NCBI RefSeq assembly: GCF_018323985.1
Contig: NZ_AP024590.1
Coordinates: 2,046,001-2,110,000 of the forward strand
Direction of reading: 5' to 3'
Source: Enterobacter kobei
Lineage (GTDB): Bacteria; Pseudomonadota; Gammaproteobacteria; Enterobacterales; Enterobacteriaceae
DNA length: 64,000 nucleotides
Part shown: piece by piece, positions 28,160-36,407 of the stretch
How the letters are laid out: each line of letters opens with the position of its first letter
Numbering within the stretch: the stretch's first letter is position 1
Position numbers and translations under genes: made by a program
The notes under the pieces: model-generated
The model's database searches: none
What the model saw: the letters and a program-made list of their open reading frames with translations, nothing else
What the model was told of the DNA's origin: nothing

Positions 28160-28227
28160 GTTTACGTTAGAAAATACAACGGAAAATCAGTGTGGGATTA
28201 ATCGAGGGGAGAGTGAGGAGATTGCGC

Positions 28228-28260
28228 CAGGCCCGGCAAGCCTGCGCCGCCGGGCAATGT
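28228..28260. repeat. REP element
   Basis: GCCCGGCAAGCCTGCGCCGCCGGGC, a standard enterobacterial REP/PU palindrome. It lies between the receptor promoter and the 3' end of treA. Confidence 0.8.
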
Positions 28261-28280
28261 ATTGATTTCGCAGACTAAAA

Positions 28281-28304
28281 CCTGCTACCAAATTTGGTAG
28301 CAGG
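28281..28304 (-). terminator. Perfect palindrome at the treA 3' end, probable terminator
   Basis: CCTGCTACCAAA followed by its exact complement TTTGGTAGCAGG: a 12-bp perfect dyad without a spacer, nine bases after the treA stop. On the minus strand it is followed by TTTTAG. It is likely a transcript end, although an operator cannot be excluded. Confidence 0.55.
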
Positions 28305-28312
28305 CGCCCCGC

Positions 28313-30058
28313 TTATTGCGCGACTTTTTCTGTCGTCGGGGCAGGAGCAGGGGCAGGCGTTGATGACGGTGCGCTTGCCTGTGCCGGAGCCGTTTGCGCG
28401 GCAGGCGGCGCGTCCGGTACGTTGTCACACGGCTGCGCTTTCGGACAGACCAGATCCAGCATCATCAGCGTGACGCCGTTGCTCCAGCCAAAACCGTCCT
28501 GCAACGGGTATTCACCGCCGCCACCGCCGGTACCGGTGCTGCTGACGTCATATTTCTCAACCAGCTTCTGCTTGCTGTCATAGGTATGCTGCACGTTTTT
28601 CAGGAAACGCCAGGTCACATCCATCGCCAGCTTCTCGTGGTCATAATTCTTCAGACCCGCTGTGGCGACCCATTGCAGCGGCGCCCAACCGTTCGGCGCA
28701 TCCCACTGCTGCCCGCTGTTGACCGTGGTGGTGGACAGGCCGCCTGGCTTGATCAGTCGCGCTTCGGTAGCCGCAGCCACTTTATCCGCGCGATCTTTCG
28801 CCGCCGCATTAACGTACAACGGGAACAGGGCGGCGGCAGTCAGCTGATTACGCACCTTTTTGGTTTTCAGATCGTAATCCGCGTACCAGCCCTCTTTGTC
28901 ATTCCACAGGTTGGCTTCCATCGCTTTTTGACGCGCATTGGCCAGCGCTTCAAATTTCGTGGCGTTGGCGGTATCGCCGGACGCCTGGCTGGCGCGGGCG
29001 ATCATTTTCTCCAGCTTGTACATCAGGGCGTTAAGATCGACTGGCACAATACTGGTGGTACGGATAGTGCCGAGCTGTTGGGGATCGTCCATCCAGCGTG
29101 AACTGAAGTCCCAGCCGGAGGCGGCCGCCGCACGCAGATCGCGGTAGATTTCGGTCGCCGGGCGGTTCGGGTTATTTTTGGCGGTGGTGACATCAGCAAG
29201 CCAGGATTCCGGACGCGGGGTGTCACGATCGTCCCAGTAGCGGTTGAGCAACGAACCGTCCGACAGTTTGACGACGCGCTTGCTGGCATCGCCTGGTTGC
29301 AGGGCGTCTGCGCCTTCCATCCAGTACTGATACTCTTTTTCCATCTGCGGCAGATACTGCTTGAGCGCGTCATCCCCTTCATGGGTGGCTAATAACTCAA
29401 CCATGAAAGCGAAGAATGGCGGTTGCGAGCGGCTCAGATAGTAGCTGCGGTTGCCGTTCGGGATATGTCCATAGGTGTCCAGCTCATGGGCAAAGTTATC
29501 CACCATGTCCTGAACTTTGTCCCAGTGATCGCTCTCCGCCAGCCCCAGCATAGTGAAGTAACTGTCCCAGTAATACACTTCGCGGAAACGTCCGCCCGGC
29601 ACGACATAAGGTTTCGGCAGCGGCAGCAGGGAGTCCCATTTGCCTGCCGTATCGGTGGTGCGCGTCAGCACTGACCACAGGTCATCAATATGCTCGCGCA
29701 GGCTCTGTCCGGCGGGTGGCACATACTTTTTGCCTTCACCTGGTACGACAAAATTGACGTCAACGAAGTGGCGCAGATCGAAGCCGGACTGGTTGCGCTG
29801 CATGCGGTAATCCGCCAGCACCATCAACGGATCGCTTTTTGGCACCGCATCGGCAAAGGTTTTTTGATCCGGGAAAAGTTTGGCGGTCTGCACATCGCTA
29901 AACAGCGGGCCAAGCAGCACATCCGGCGACTGTGGCTGGGCTTTGTTTTGAACGTCATCAGCCAGCAGCGGGGCGGAAAAGGTCAGCAGTGCGCCACTCA
30001 TTGCGAGTTGCATGGCAAAAAATAGCGTGTGGGGACGGCGCATGAAAGGTTTGGTCAT
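28313..30058 (-). CDS. treA: Periplasmic trehalase TreA
   Basis: Glycoside hydrolase family 37 enzyme that splits trehalose to two glucose molecules in the periplasm, used during osmotic stress. It has a signal peptide (residues 1 to about 34, ending ...APLLADD). The trehalase signatures PGGRFREVYYWDSYFT (near residue 152) and QWDAPNGWAPLQW (near 454) are intact, as is the GGGGGEYPLQDGFGWSNG segment. The length of 581 exceeds E. coli TreA (565) because of a Pro/Ala-rich tail. Synteny with ymgE is preserved but interrupted by the receptor and repeat copy 1. Confidence 0.96.
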   Translation of the reverse strand: MTKPFMRRPHTLFFAMQLAMSGALLTFSAPLLADDVQNKAQPQSPDVLLGPLFSDVQTAKLFPDQKTFADAVPKSDPLMVLADYRMQRNQSGFDLRHFVDVNFVVPGEGKKYVPPAGQSLREHIDDLWSVLTRTTDTAGKWDSLLPLPKPYVVPGGRFREVYYWDSYFTMLGLAESDHWDKVQDMVDNFAHELDTYGHIPNGNRSYYLSRSQPPFFAFMVELLATHEGDDALKQYLPQMEKEYQYWMEGADALQPGDASKRVVKLSDGSLLNRYWDDRDTPRPESWLADVTTAKNNPNRPATEIYRDLRAAAASGWDFSSRWMDDPQQLGTIRTTSIVPVDLNALMYKLEKMIARASQASGDTANATKFEALANARQKAMEANLWNDKEGWYADYDLKTKKVRNQLTAAALFPLYVNAAAKDRADKVAAATEARLIKPGGLSTTTVNSGQQWDAPNGWAPLQWVATAGLKNYDHEKLAMDVTWRFLKNVQHTYDSKQKLVEKYDVSSTGTGGGGGEYPLQDGFGWSNGVTLMMLDLVCPKAQPCDNVPDAPPAAQTAPAQASAPSSTPAPAPAPTTEKVAQ

Positions 30059-30208
30059 TAATTATTCTCCTTAGGGGGCGAACAGCGAAACCGCTGCAAT
30101 CAACCTTGAGAAAACAGTAGACGAATATCGGGCGGGGTGCGTGGTGGATTTGGCTTTTTGCGCTTTGGGAGGCAAATTTTATTTAGGGGGGAGATTCTAT
30201 GCGGTGGA

Positions 30209-30833
30209 ATTGTTCCGTTCACTTTGGGTTTCGCGTCAGGCGTGACGCCGCTGGCGGTGAACGTGCTAAGGGGGCCACCGCGGCCCCCTTAGCCATCCCC
30301 GCGGCCCCGCAAGGAAACCGGTGCTGCGCACTGCGCTCACCTTCCGGCCGTCTGCCCGCGGTCGGCTCGATTCGGCCTCCTGCCTCATTTCGCCTCTGGC
30401 CGCCATCCATGGCGGCCAGCCCTTGTCATCCGGCCTCCGGCTCGCCGGTTTCAGCGGGGACTCAACCCCTCGCGTTAATATCTCTGTTTTTTATAAAGCG
30501 ACTGAGTGGCTTTGTGTTTGTCGGAACTTACAGGAAGCTGTGAGTGGTGTTTTTTAGAAATCGTGAAGTGTGGGGAGTCCGGCTGAAAATCGCTGAGGCG
30601 TTCACTTACGGCCGGGGCAGCCCGCATGGATGCGGGCTGAGGGCGCGACTTGCAGGGACGCTGCATCGCGCCCGACCCGAAGCCGGAAGGAATAAGCCGA
30701 AGGCACCGCGAAGCGGCGATTTTCCTGCCGGGAGCCCGGGGGTGCAGGGGGCGGCGGCGAATGGCCGCCCCTTGCGCGCTCTCGCCAGCGGAAGTTCTGT
30801 CGTTATGCAATATTAATAAGAGCGCAATTTACC
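30209..30833 (-). repeat. Long hairpin-rich dispersed repeat, copy 2 (inverted)
   Basis: Reverse-complement copy of the repeat at 25397 and 44521. All hairpin blocks are present. It differs by an extra stretch of roughly 100 bp near 30625-30730 (after the GCTGAGGCG block: an inverted CAGCCCGCAT/ATGCGGGCTG hairpin and a GCGATTTTCCTG run). The centre is closer to copy 3 (CTTCCTGTAAGTTC, TATAAAAAA) than to copy 1. It occupies almost the whole treA-kinase gap. Short frames inside are conserved only because the DNA is. Confidence 0.9.
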
Positions 30834-30865
30834 ACCGTATCAACAACAAAGCACCAGCGCTAATC

Positions 30866-32227
30866 TCACCCCTGCGGATTAATCAGCCAGGTGCCTGGCG
30901 TGGCGATCGCCAGCGACTGCGTATGCGTCTGACTCCCGCTTTGCAGCGTAATATCATACTTCCCGGCAGGAAGTTGAATAAACGCAAACCCACTTGATGC
31001 CGCGACCGCTTTCTGCGGCTTGCCGTTCACCAGCAGACGATCCGCATCACTCATACGGATATACACTCTGGCAATCAGACCGCCCGCAGGCGTTGGCGTT
31101 ACCGGGGTGGCGGTTGGCGTCGCGGTTGCGGTTGGCGGCGTTTCCGGCAGGTCCGCAGGTTCACCACGGAACAATAATGCCCCGACGATCACCCCGACCA
31201 GCACGCCTGCCGCGATTTGCAACGGGGTTTTGGCGCGCGCCCACAGCGGTTTTGCTGTCGCTGCATCCTCTTCCACAGGCACCAGCATGGTGCCGGTCTT
31301 TTTCAGCCTGCCGATCTCCGTGCTGCGATGCGTGTTGATTTCTGCCAGCGCCGCAAAGGCGTCGATGGACTGCGGACGTGCTTCCGGTTTCAGCGCCAGC
31401 GCCTGATCCACCGCCCGTAGCAGCGCCGGTGACCAGCCCGCCGGCGGGTTTTCCGTCAGACGAATGCAGTTATCCTGAATGCTGCGCGTCACGCTGGCTG
31501 GCGGCGCAACACCGGTGATCAGCGTATAAAGCACGGCACCCAGCGCGTAGATATCGGTCCACGGCCCGATCTGGTTTTCCAGATCGCTGCTGTACTGCTC
31601 CAGCGGCGCATAGCCCGCATGCAGCATGGTGGTGTTGAGATCGCGCACTTCATCGCCCTGCGGACGCGAAACGCCAAAGGTCAGCAGCAGCGGTACGCCG
31701 TTGTCCTGGATCTGAATACTTTTTGGCGATAAATCACGGTGGATCACGCCTTCGGCATGCAACGCCGCCAGCGCGCCACACAGCATCGGCAGGATGCGAC
31801 GTACCCACTCCTCGTCCAGCACGTCTGGCTGCTGCTGGTGCAGTTCGGCGAGCGTGATGCCGCTGTAATAGCGCGTTACGGTGTAGGCGGTATCGTTTTC
31901 CGTCCAGAAGCGCAGCACCTGCACCAGTTCCGGATAGTTAAACTTCGCCAGCCGACGGGCATCCTGGATAAAGGCGGCGAGGCCCGCGCTGTACGCCGGA
32001 TGATCCTGCTGGCTGCGCAGGGTGAGGTGCATGTCATCGCTGCGCACCACCATCGCGCGCGGCATATACTCGCGAATGATAACGGCGCGTTCCAGCTGAT
32101 GATCCCACGCGCGATAGATGATTTCGCACGGCGTGGTCTGTAAAACGTCCTGTATTTCAAATTCGTCAAAACGATAACCCGGCGGCAGGGCGTCGGCTAT
32201 CGCTGGAGTGTAATCGCTGGTTGTCAT
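30866..32227 (-). CDS. Membrane-anchored kinase-fold protein with degenerate active site
   Basis: Protein of 453 residues. Residues about 15-300 have a eukaryotic-like Ser/Thr kinase fold (AALHAEGVIHRD, GYAPLEQY, GPWTDIYALGAVLY, ARPQSIDAF). Key residues are changed: the VAIK lysine is Arg52 (AVIIREYMP), there is no Gly-rich loop, HRD-x-K-x-x-N reads HRDLSPKSI (Asp165 kept, Lys and Asn replaced by Ser) and DFG is TFG (183-185). It is probably a pseudokinase or a very divergent enzyme. One transmembrane helix near residues 350-375, a Pro/Thr linker and a C-terminal beta-rich PEGA-like domain follow. The start at 32227 is chosen by alignment to the domain; 31 bp separates it from the secreted partner gene, one operon. 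Confidence 0.8.
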   Translation of the reverse strand: MTTSDYTPAIADALPPGYRFDEFEIQDVLQTTPCEIIYRAWDHQLERAVIIREYMPRAMVVRSDDMHLTLRSQQDHPAYSAGLAAFIQDARRLAKFNYPELVQVLRFWTENDTAYTVTRYYSGITLAELHQQQPDVLDEEWVRRILPMLCGALAALHAEGVIHRDLSPKSIQIQDNGVPLLLTFGVSRPQGDEVRDLNTTMLHAGYAPLEQYSSDLENQIGPWTDIYALGAVLYTLITGVAPPASVTRSIQDNCIRLTENPPAGWSPALLRAVDQALALKPEARPQSIDAFAALAEINTHRSTEIGRLKKTGTMLVPVEEDAATAKPLWARAKTPLQIAAGVLVGVIVGALLFRGEPADLPETPPTATATPTATPVTPTPAGGLIARVYIRMSDADRLLVNGKPQKAVAASSGFAFIQLPAGKYDITLQSGSQTHTQSLAIATPGTWLINPQG

Positions 32228-32258
32228 TGTGCGGCTTCTCTGTTCCAGACGGACGTGA

Positions 32259-33215
32259 TCATTTTTGCGTACGCCACGAACCGGCGGCCGGATCGCGAAG
32301 TTGCGGATGCAAATTATCAATTAATAGCAGCGTCAGCGGCGTGCCCGGCTCCAGCCATTCCGACCAGACCTTGCGCACCGCATTCAGGCGCGTCTGCAAC
32401 CGCGCTTCGTCCAGCGCCAGCTCACGAGAGACTTCCACGGCAACCGTGCCATTGCTTTTCCAGCCGTTGATCTCCTGGCTATAGGGCAGGATCATCCAGC
32501 TTTGCGGCGCCTGCTCGTTACTGACCACCATGCGCTCATTATTGACGCTGGTAATAAGGAGCGTATCGGCATTCACCGTGCTGCTGAGTCCGCTGACCGG
32601 GAACCCGTGGACAAAGGTCATCATCAGGCGCTTATCGCCGTTGACGCCGCTTTGTACCATTTCGCTGCGCCCGTTCAGCCAGCCGCCTTTCTCACACTGA
32701 TCCTGCGCTTTGGCTGGAATAAACAGTGCCGAGGCATTCTCATCTCCGCGCCAGAAGGTCCGCAGGTGGCAGCCGTCCTGGAGGGTAAATTCCAGCCATG
32801 GCGTGCGGTCCGCCGGGGCGGAAAGGGTGGCCTGCGCCGGTGCGCCTTCCGGCTCCAGCGTTTGCGGCGCGATGTCCAGCGCCCAGTCGCTCTCTTTACT
32901 GGCGGTGCCGGTCGCGAGCACGTGATCCTGTGGATCCACCAGTTGCCAGCTGATCTGCGTCAGCGTGCTGCACTGGCTTAACAGCAATTTGCCGAGGCGT
33001 GGCATAAAGTTACTGAGAATGAACGGGTTTTTGTCGCCCATTGTGGTAATACGCAGCGGGAGTTCAGCGGCGCACCAGCTTTGCGGGGAGTTATCCTTTA
33101 TATCGTCTATCCAGACATCCAGCTTCTGAGAAGGGGATTGCACGATGCGATAATTCCCAGCTGACGCGGTGGTGGTTGCCAGAAGCAATGCCAGACCGGA
33201 GAGCCAGAGTTTCAT
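32259..33215 (-). CDS. Secreted protein upstream of the kinase-like gene, unrecognised
   Basis: Protein of 318 residues I cannot name. A signal peptide (MKLWLSGLALLLATTTASA|G) directs it to the periplasm. The mature part has paired cysteines (SWCAAEL, LSQCST, DGCHLRTF, DQCEKGG) that could form two disulfides, and no motif that I know. An AAGGA ribosome-binding site precedes the ATG. It is first in a two-gene unit with the kinase-like membrane protein, whose C-terminal domain would face the same compartment. Secreted-protein/kinase pairs occur beside type VI secretion genes in some bacteria, but no such core genes are here. Confidence 0.75.
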   Translation of the reverse strand: MKLWLSGLALLLATTTASAGNYRIVQSPSQKLDVWIDDIKDNSPQSWCAAELPLRITTMGDKNPFILSNFMPRLGKLLLSQCSTLTQISWQLVDPQDHVLATGTASKESDWALDIAPQTLEPEGAPAQATLSAPADRTPWLEFTLQDGCHLRTFWRGDENASALFIPAKAQDQCEKGGWLNGRSEMVQSGVNGDKRLMMTFVHGFPVSGLSSTVNADTLLITSVNNERMVVSNEQAPQSWMILPYSQEINGWKSNGTVAVEVSRELALDEARLQTRLNAVRKVWSEWLEPGTPLTLLLIDNLHPQLRDPAAGSWRTQK

Positions 33216-33302
33216 AAAAATCCTTGTTAGCCTGTGAAAAATGAAGTCGCGACTTCATCACCCTGGATATGTATTTTAGTTCAGAATTATCTTATGAAAA
33301 GA

Positions 33303-33325
33303 GGGAGCGACATTGCATCGCTCCC
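33303..33325 (-). terminator. Terminator after the SH3 lipoprotein gene
   Basis: GGGAGCGA / TCGCTCCC stem with a seven-base loop, followed on the minus strand by CTCTTTTC. It separates the lipoprotein gene from the downstream secreted-protein/kinase pair. Confidence 0.7.
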
Positions 33326-33335
33326 CCTGACAGAA

Positions 33336-33830
33336 TTAGTCAATGATCCAGGTACCGCTGTCGCCTTTCTGACAGGCTTTGCTGCTGTTATCCACGGCAA
33401 CACAGGTGGATTTTTTCGCTGCACGCTTCGGACGCGGACGGTCGCTTTTCAGCGCCTGTTCATAGCGTTCGCTGAGTACAAGCGCCCGCTGAGGCACATA
33501 GCCCAGCAGTTGCGGATTATCAGTGGTGCTGATTGCCAGCCACGACTGTTCCACAAAGCCTAACACCACGTAGGTTTCACCGGTTTTCAGCTCACCCAGT
33601 ACCTTACCGCTGAAATCAGGTTTGCTTAAGATCGAGCCTGGGTACATCGCCCGGTATTCATCGTTAACCGGATTGAACTCTTTAGGCGGGACCACAATAT
33701 GACGGTGGGTCAAGGTTACACCATTAACCTGACTGGTCACGATGGTATCGTCCGTGATTTTCGGCGGCGGCGCTTTACACCCTGCGACGGTGCTGACCAC
33801 TAAAAGGAGTAACAAGCTTCGCAAATTCAT
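33336..33830 (-). CDS. SH3-domain lipoprotein
   Basis: Lipoprotein of 164 residues with lipobox STVAGC (Cys18) and Lys at +2, compatible with outer-membrane sorting. Residues about 65-115 look like a bacterial SH3b domain (AMYPGSILSKPDFSGKVLGELKTGETYVVLGFVEQSWLAIS...GYVPQRALVLS), a fold often used to bind peptidoglycan peptides. The C-terminus is basic, then has two cysteines. The start at 33830 has AGGAG upstream on the minus strand and gives the signal peptide. It is the first of three same-strand genes with the secreted protein and kinase, but a terminator follows it. Confidence 0.8.
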   Translation of the reverse strand: MNLRSLLLLLVVSTVAGCKAPPPKITDDTIVTSQVNGVTLTHRHIVVPPKEFNPVNDEYRAMYPGSILSKPDFSGKVLGELKTGETYVVLGFVEQSWLAISTTDNPQLLGYVPQRALVLSERYEQALKSDRPRPKRAAKKSTCVAVDNSSKACQKGDSGTWIID

Positions 33831-34224
33831 CGTAACTTTCCCTGCAATAAGGTTGAACCCGACGTGAAATATGCCATGCCGCTGAGATAACCGCTGCATC
33901 AGCAAACTTGCCAACGCCAGACGGTAAAGCAATTAACATGGATTAGCATAATCATTATGATTTTACATTGACTGCTTAACAATTCAATGGCGTTTGAAAC
34001 GACGCATCACACAATGCTGAATAAAGCGCCATCGTGCATAAGTATGAGATTAAGTTGATTCTTATCCCCAGCCGCGCAGGGGGTAATGTCCGCGCAATTG
34101 ATCCCATTGAGTAAAGGCTATATTGCGTTATTTAGCACGTCATAATCATCTAAAAAAGAGGATTTTTCTTAGGGTAAATCGCCGTATAAAAATATCATTC
34201 ATTAGCAAGGATGAATAATCCTGT

Positions 34225-34259
34225 TGCACTGCTTTGCGGCATTGCCCCATTTTGGGTCG
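34225..34259 (+). promoter_or_regulatory. Possible tandem NtrC sites
   Basis: Two adjacent 17-bp imperfect dyads, TGCACT-N5-GCGGCA and TGCCCC-N5-GGGTCG, resemble the NtrC consensus TGCACC-N5-GGTGCA. They lie 65-100 bp upstream of a strong sigma-54 promoter, the usual position for NtrC enhancer sites. The match is imperfect. The rest of 33831-34320 holds AT-rich sequence and no gene that I can see. Confidence 0.4.
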
Positions 34260-34322
34260 CTATTATTGCCCGTTGACCCTGCATCTTCCCTTTCCATCGC
34301 CCCCACAGCGTAACCGCAAAAC

Positions 34323-34337
34323 TGGCACAGCCCTTGC
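34323..34337 (+). promoter_or_regulatory. Sigma-54 promoter of the guanidine operon
   Basis: TGGCAC-AGCCC-TTGC, an exact match to the -24/-12 consensus with canonical spacing. Transcription would begin near 34349, just before the riboswitch. Sigma-54 control fits an operon for nitrogen acquisition. Confidence 0.85.
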
Positions 34338-34385
34338 TTTACCTATTTCAGAAGGCAGCGCATCAGACATCATTCTGTAAAAAAT

Positions 34386-34525
34386 AGCGGGCTAGGGTTC
34401 CGGTTCACCTGGGTGAATGCTGGTCCGAGAGCTGGCGACCTCAACGAGGTTACACGGCGGGACAAAAACCCGGGAGACAGCAGCACCAGAAGGTGTCGCG
34501 CTGCTCCTGTTTTGTCCAACCAGAG
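34386..34525 (+). promoter_or_regulatory. Guanidine-I (ykkC) riboswitch with terminator-type expression platform
   Basis: The conserved ykkC core is present: GCTAGGGTTCCG, ACCTGGGTGAATGC, TGGTCCGAGAGC, GGCGACC, ACACGGCGGGAC and AAACCCGGGAGA in order at 34390-34477. Downstream, AGCAGC...GCTGCT followed by a T-rich stretch (34478-34515) can form a terminator that competes with the 3' side of the aptamer. Guanidine binding to this class turns expression on. The ABC-transporter operon begins at 34534, eight bases after this element. Confidence 0.95.
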
Positions 34526-34533
34526 GTCGAACC

Positions 34534-35592
34534 ATGAAGACATTGCCATTGCTCCGCTCCCTCGTGCTGTCACTCGTGATGTTAACGAGCCTGCCCGCGC
34601 TTGCCGCCGTCAAGAAAGAATTCAACGTCTGCTGGACCATTTATGCTGGCTGGATGCCATGGGGCACCATCGCGGGCGATAAAATCATCGACAAATGGGC
34701 CAGTAAATACGGCATCAAAATCAACGTGGTGCAGCTTAACGACTACATCGAATCCATTAACCAATACACCGCAGGCCAGTTTGATGGCTGCACCATGACC
34801 AACATGGACGCGCTGACCATTCCGGCGGCGGGCGGCGTTGATACCACGGCGCTGATCCTCGGCAGCTACTCCGAAGGCAACGACGGCGTAGTGGTGAAAG
34901 GGGAAGGCAAGACCCTCGCGGATCTGAAAGGCATGAAGATCTACCTGCCGGAACTGTCAGTTTCCCACTACCTGCTGGTGCGCGGCCTGGAAAAAGCCGG
35001 GCTTGCCGAGCGCGATGTGACCGTGGTGAATACCTCCGATGCGGATATTGTCTCCGCGTTCAGCACGCCGGACGTGAAAGCGGCGGTGGCCTGGAACCCG
35101 CAGCTGTCGGTGATCAAAAGCGCACCGCAGGCTACTGAAGTCTTCAGCTCTGCCGCGGTGCCCGGTGAACTTATCGATATGATGGTGGTGAACACCGCCA
35201 CCTTAAAAGACAACCCGGCGCTGGGCAAAGCCCTGACCGGTGCATGGTATGAAATGATGGGCCTGATGAAAGCCCAGGACAGCAACGCGCTTAATGCCAT
35301 GGCGGCGGCGTCCGGCACCGATCTGGCGGGCTACCAGGCACAGCTCAAAACCACTCACCTGTTTTACACTCCGGCGGATAACCTTGCTTTTACCACCTCA
35401 GCCGACCTGGCGAAAACCATGCAGCGCGTGGCGCAGTTCTCCTTCGACAAAGGGCTGTTAGGCGATGGGGCGCAGAGTGAGGATTTCATCGGGATGGCCT
35501 TCCCGGGCAACGTCACGCAGGGCGATGCCAGCAATATCAAGCTGCGATTTGATGACAGCTTCCTGAAAATGGCCGTGGCCGGAACGCTCTGA
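34534..35592 (+). CDS. ABC transporter substrate-binding protein, guanidine locus
   Basis: Periplasmic binding protein of 352 residues of the SsuA/TauA/NMT1-like group. The signal peptide is residues 1-24 (...LTSLPALA|A). The mature start FNVCWTIYAGWMPW and the segments DGCTMTNMDALTIPAAGG and AAVAWNPQ are typical of binding proteins associated with urea/guanidine carboxylase clusters. It follows the ykkC riboswitch, so the likely ligand is guanidine or a related compound; this is inferred from context. It overlaps the permease gene by one base (TGATG). Confidence 0.9.
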   Translation: MKTLPLLRSLVLSLVMLTSLPALAAVKKEFNVCWTIYAGWMPWGTIAGDKIIDKWASKYGIKINVVQLNDYIESINQYTAGQFDGCTMTNMDALTIPAAGGVDTTALILGSYSEGNDGVVVKGEGKTLADLKGMKIYLPELSVSHYLLVRGLEKAGLAERDVTVVNTSDADIVSAFSTPDVKAAVAWNPQLSVIKSAPQATEVFSSAAVPGELIDMMVVNTATLKDNPALGKALTGAWYEMMGLMKAQDSNALNAMAAASGTDLAGYQAQLKTTHLFYTPADNLAFTTSADLAKTMQRVAQFSFDKGLLGDGAQSEDFIGMAFPGNVTQGDASNIKLRFDDSFLKMAVAGTL

Positions 35593-36407
35593 TGCGCCAG
35601 ATTAACCGCCATCCGCCCCGGGGTATGCACATGATGCTGGTGTTGCTGCCGTTTATTCTGCTGCTGGCAGTGTATTTCATCAGCTCGGCGGTACGGCTTG
35701 ACGCTAACCCGCATGACAAGCTGCTGCCGGGGCTGGATCAGATGTTGAGCGCGCTTGACCGGATGGCGTTCACGCCAGACCGCCGCAGCGGTGACTACCT
35801 GTTCTGGATGGACACCCTGGTCAGCCTGGCGCGACTGCTGACCGGGCTTTTTATCGCCTCGCTGCTTGGCCTGTGCATCGGCATCACCGCCGGCGTTTTC
35901 CCGCTATGGCGGGCGTCGCTGTCGCCGCTGATGACGGTATTGTCGATGATCCCGCCGCTGGCGATCTTACCGGTGCTGTTCATCGTCTTCGGGCTGGATG
36001 AACTGTCAAAAATCATGCTGATTGTTATTGGCATCACGCCAATGCTGGCACGGGATCTGGAACACCGCGCCCGTGAGATTCCCCAGGAGATCATCATCAA
36101 AGCGCAAACGCTCGGTGCTAACAGCTGGACGTTGGTGCTGCGCGTGGTGCTGCCGCTACTGCTGTCGCGCCTGCTGACTTCACTGCGGCTGCTGCTCGGC
36201 TCAGCGTGGCTGTTTCTGATTTCCGCCGAAGCAATCTCCTCTACCGCCGGGCTGGGTTACCGCATCTTCCTCGTGCGCCGCTATATGGCGATGGACGTGA
36301 TCATTCCTTACGTGGTGTGGATCACGCTGCTGGCATGGCTGATGGATCTGGCCCTGCGCAAACTGCACCGCGTTTGCTTTCCGTGGGCGGAAGGGGGCAA
36401 AGCATGA
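35592..36407 (+). CDS. ABC transporter permease, guanidine locus
   Basis: Inner-membrane permease of 271 residues with about six transmembrane helices and the BPD_transp_1 coupling loop (the EIIIKAQTLGANSWTLVLRV segment near residue 158, equivalent to the EAA motif). The start overlaps the previous stop by one base, and the end overlaps the ATPase start by four, so the three transporter genes are translationally coupled. Confidence 0.92.
   Translation: MRQINRHPPRGMHMMLVLLPFILLLAVYFISSAVRLDANPHDKLLPGLDQMLSALDRMAFTPDRRSGDYLFWMDTLVSLARLLTGLFIASLLGLCIGITAGVFPLWRASLSPLMTVLSMIPPLAILPVLFIVFGLDELSKIMLIVIGITPMLARDLEHRAREIPQEIIIKAQTLGANSWTLVLRVVLPLLLSRLLTSLRLLLGSAWLFLISAEAISSTAGLGYRIFLVRRYMAMDVIIPYVVWITLLAWLMDLALRKLHRVCFPWAEGGKA

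Noticed and set aside
30060..30208. Possible gene or promoter element between treA and repeat copy 2
   Set aside because: Only a G-rich stretch is visible; no ORF or recognised motif.
34417..34533. In-frame extension of the ABC binding protein into the riboswitch
   Set aside because: The signal peptide begins at 34534 and the upstream codons lie within the ykkC aptamer and its terminator.
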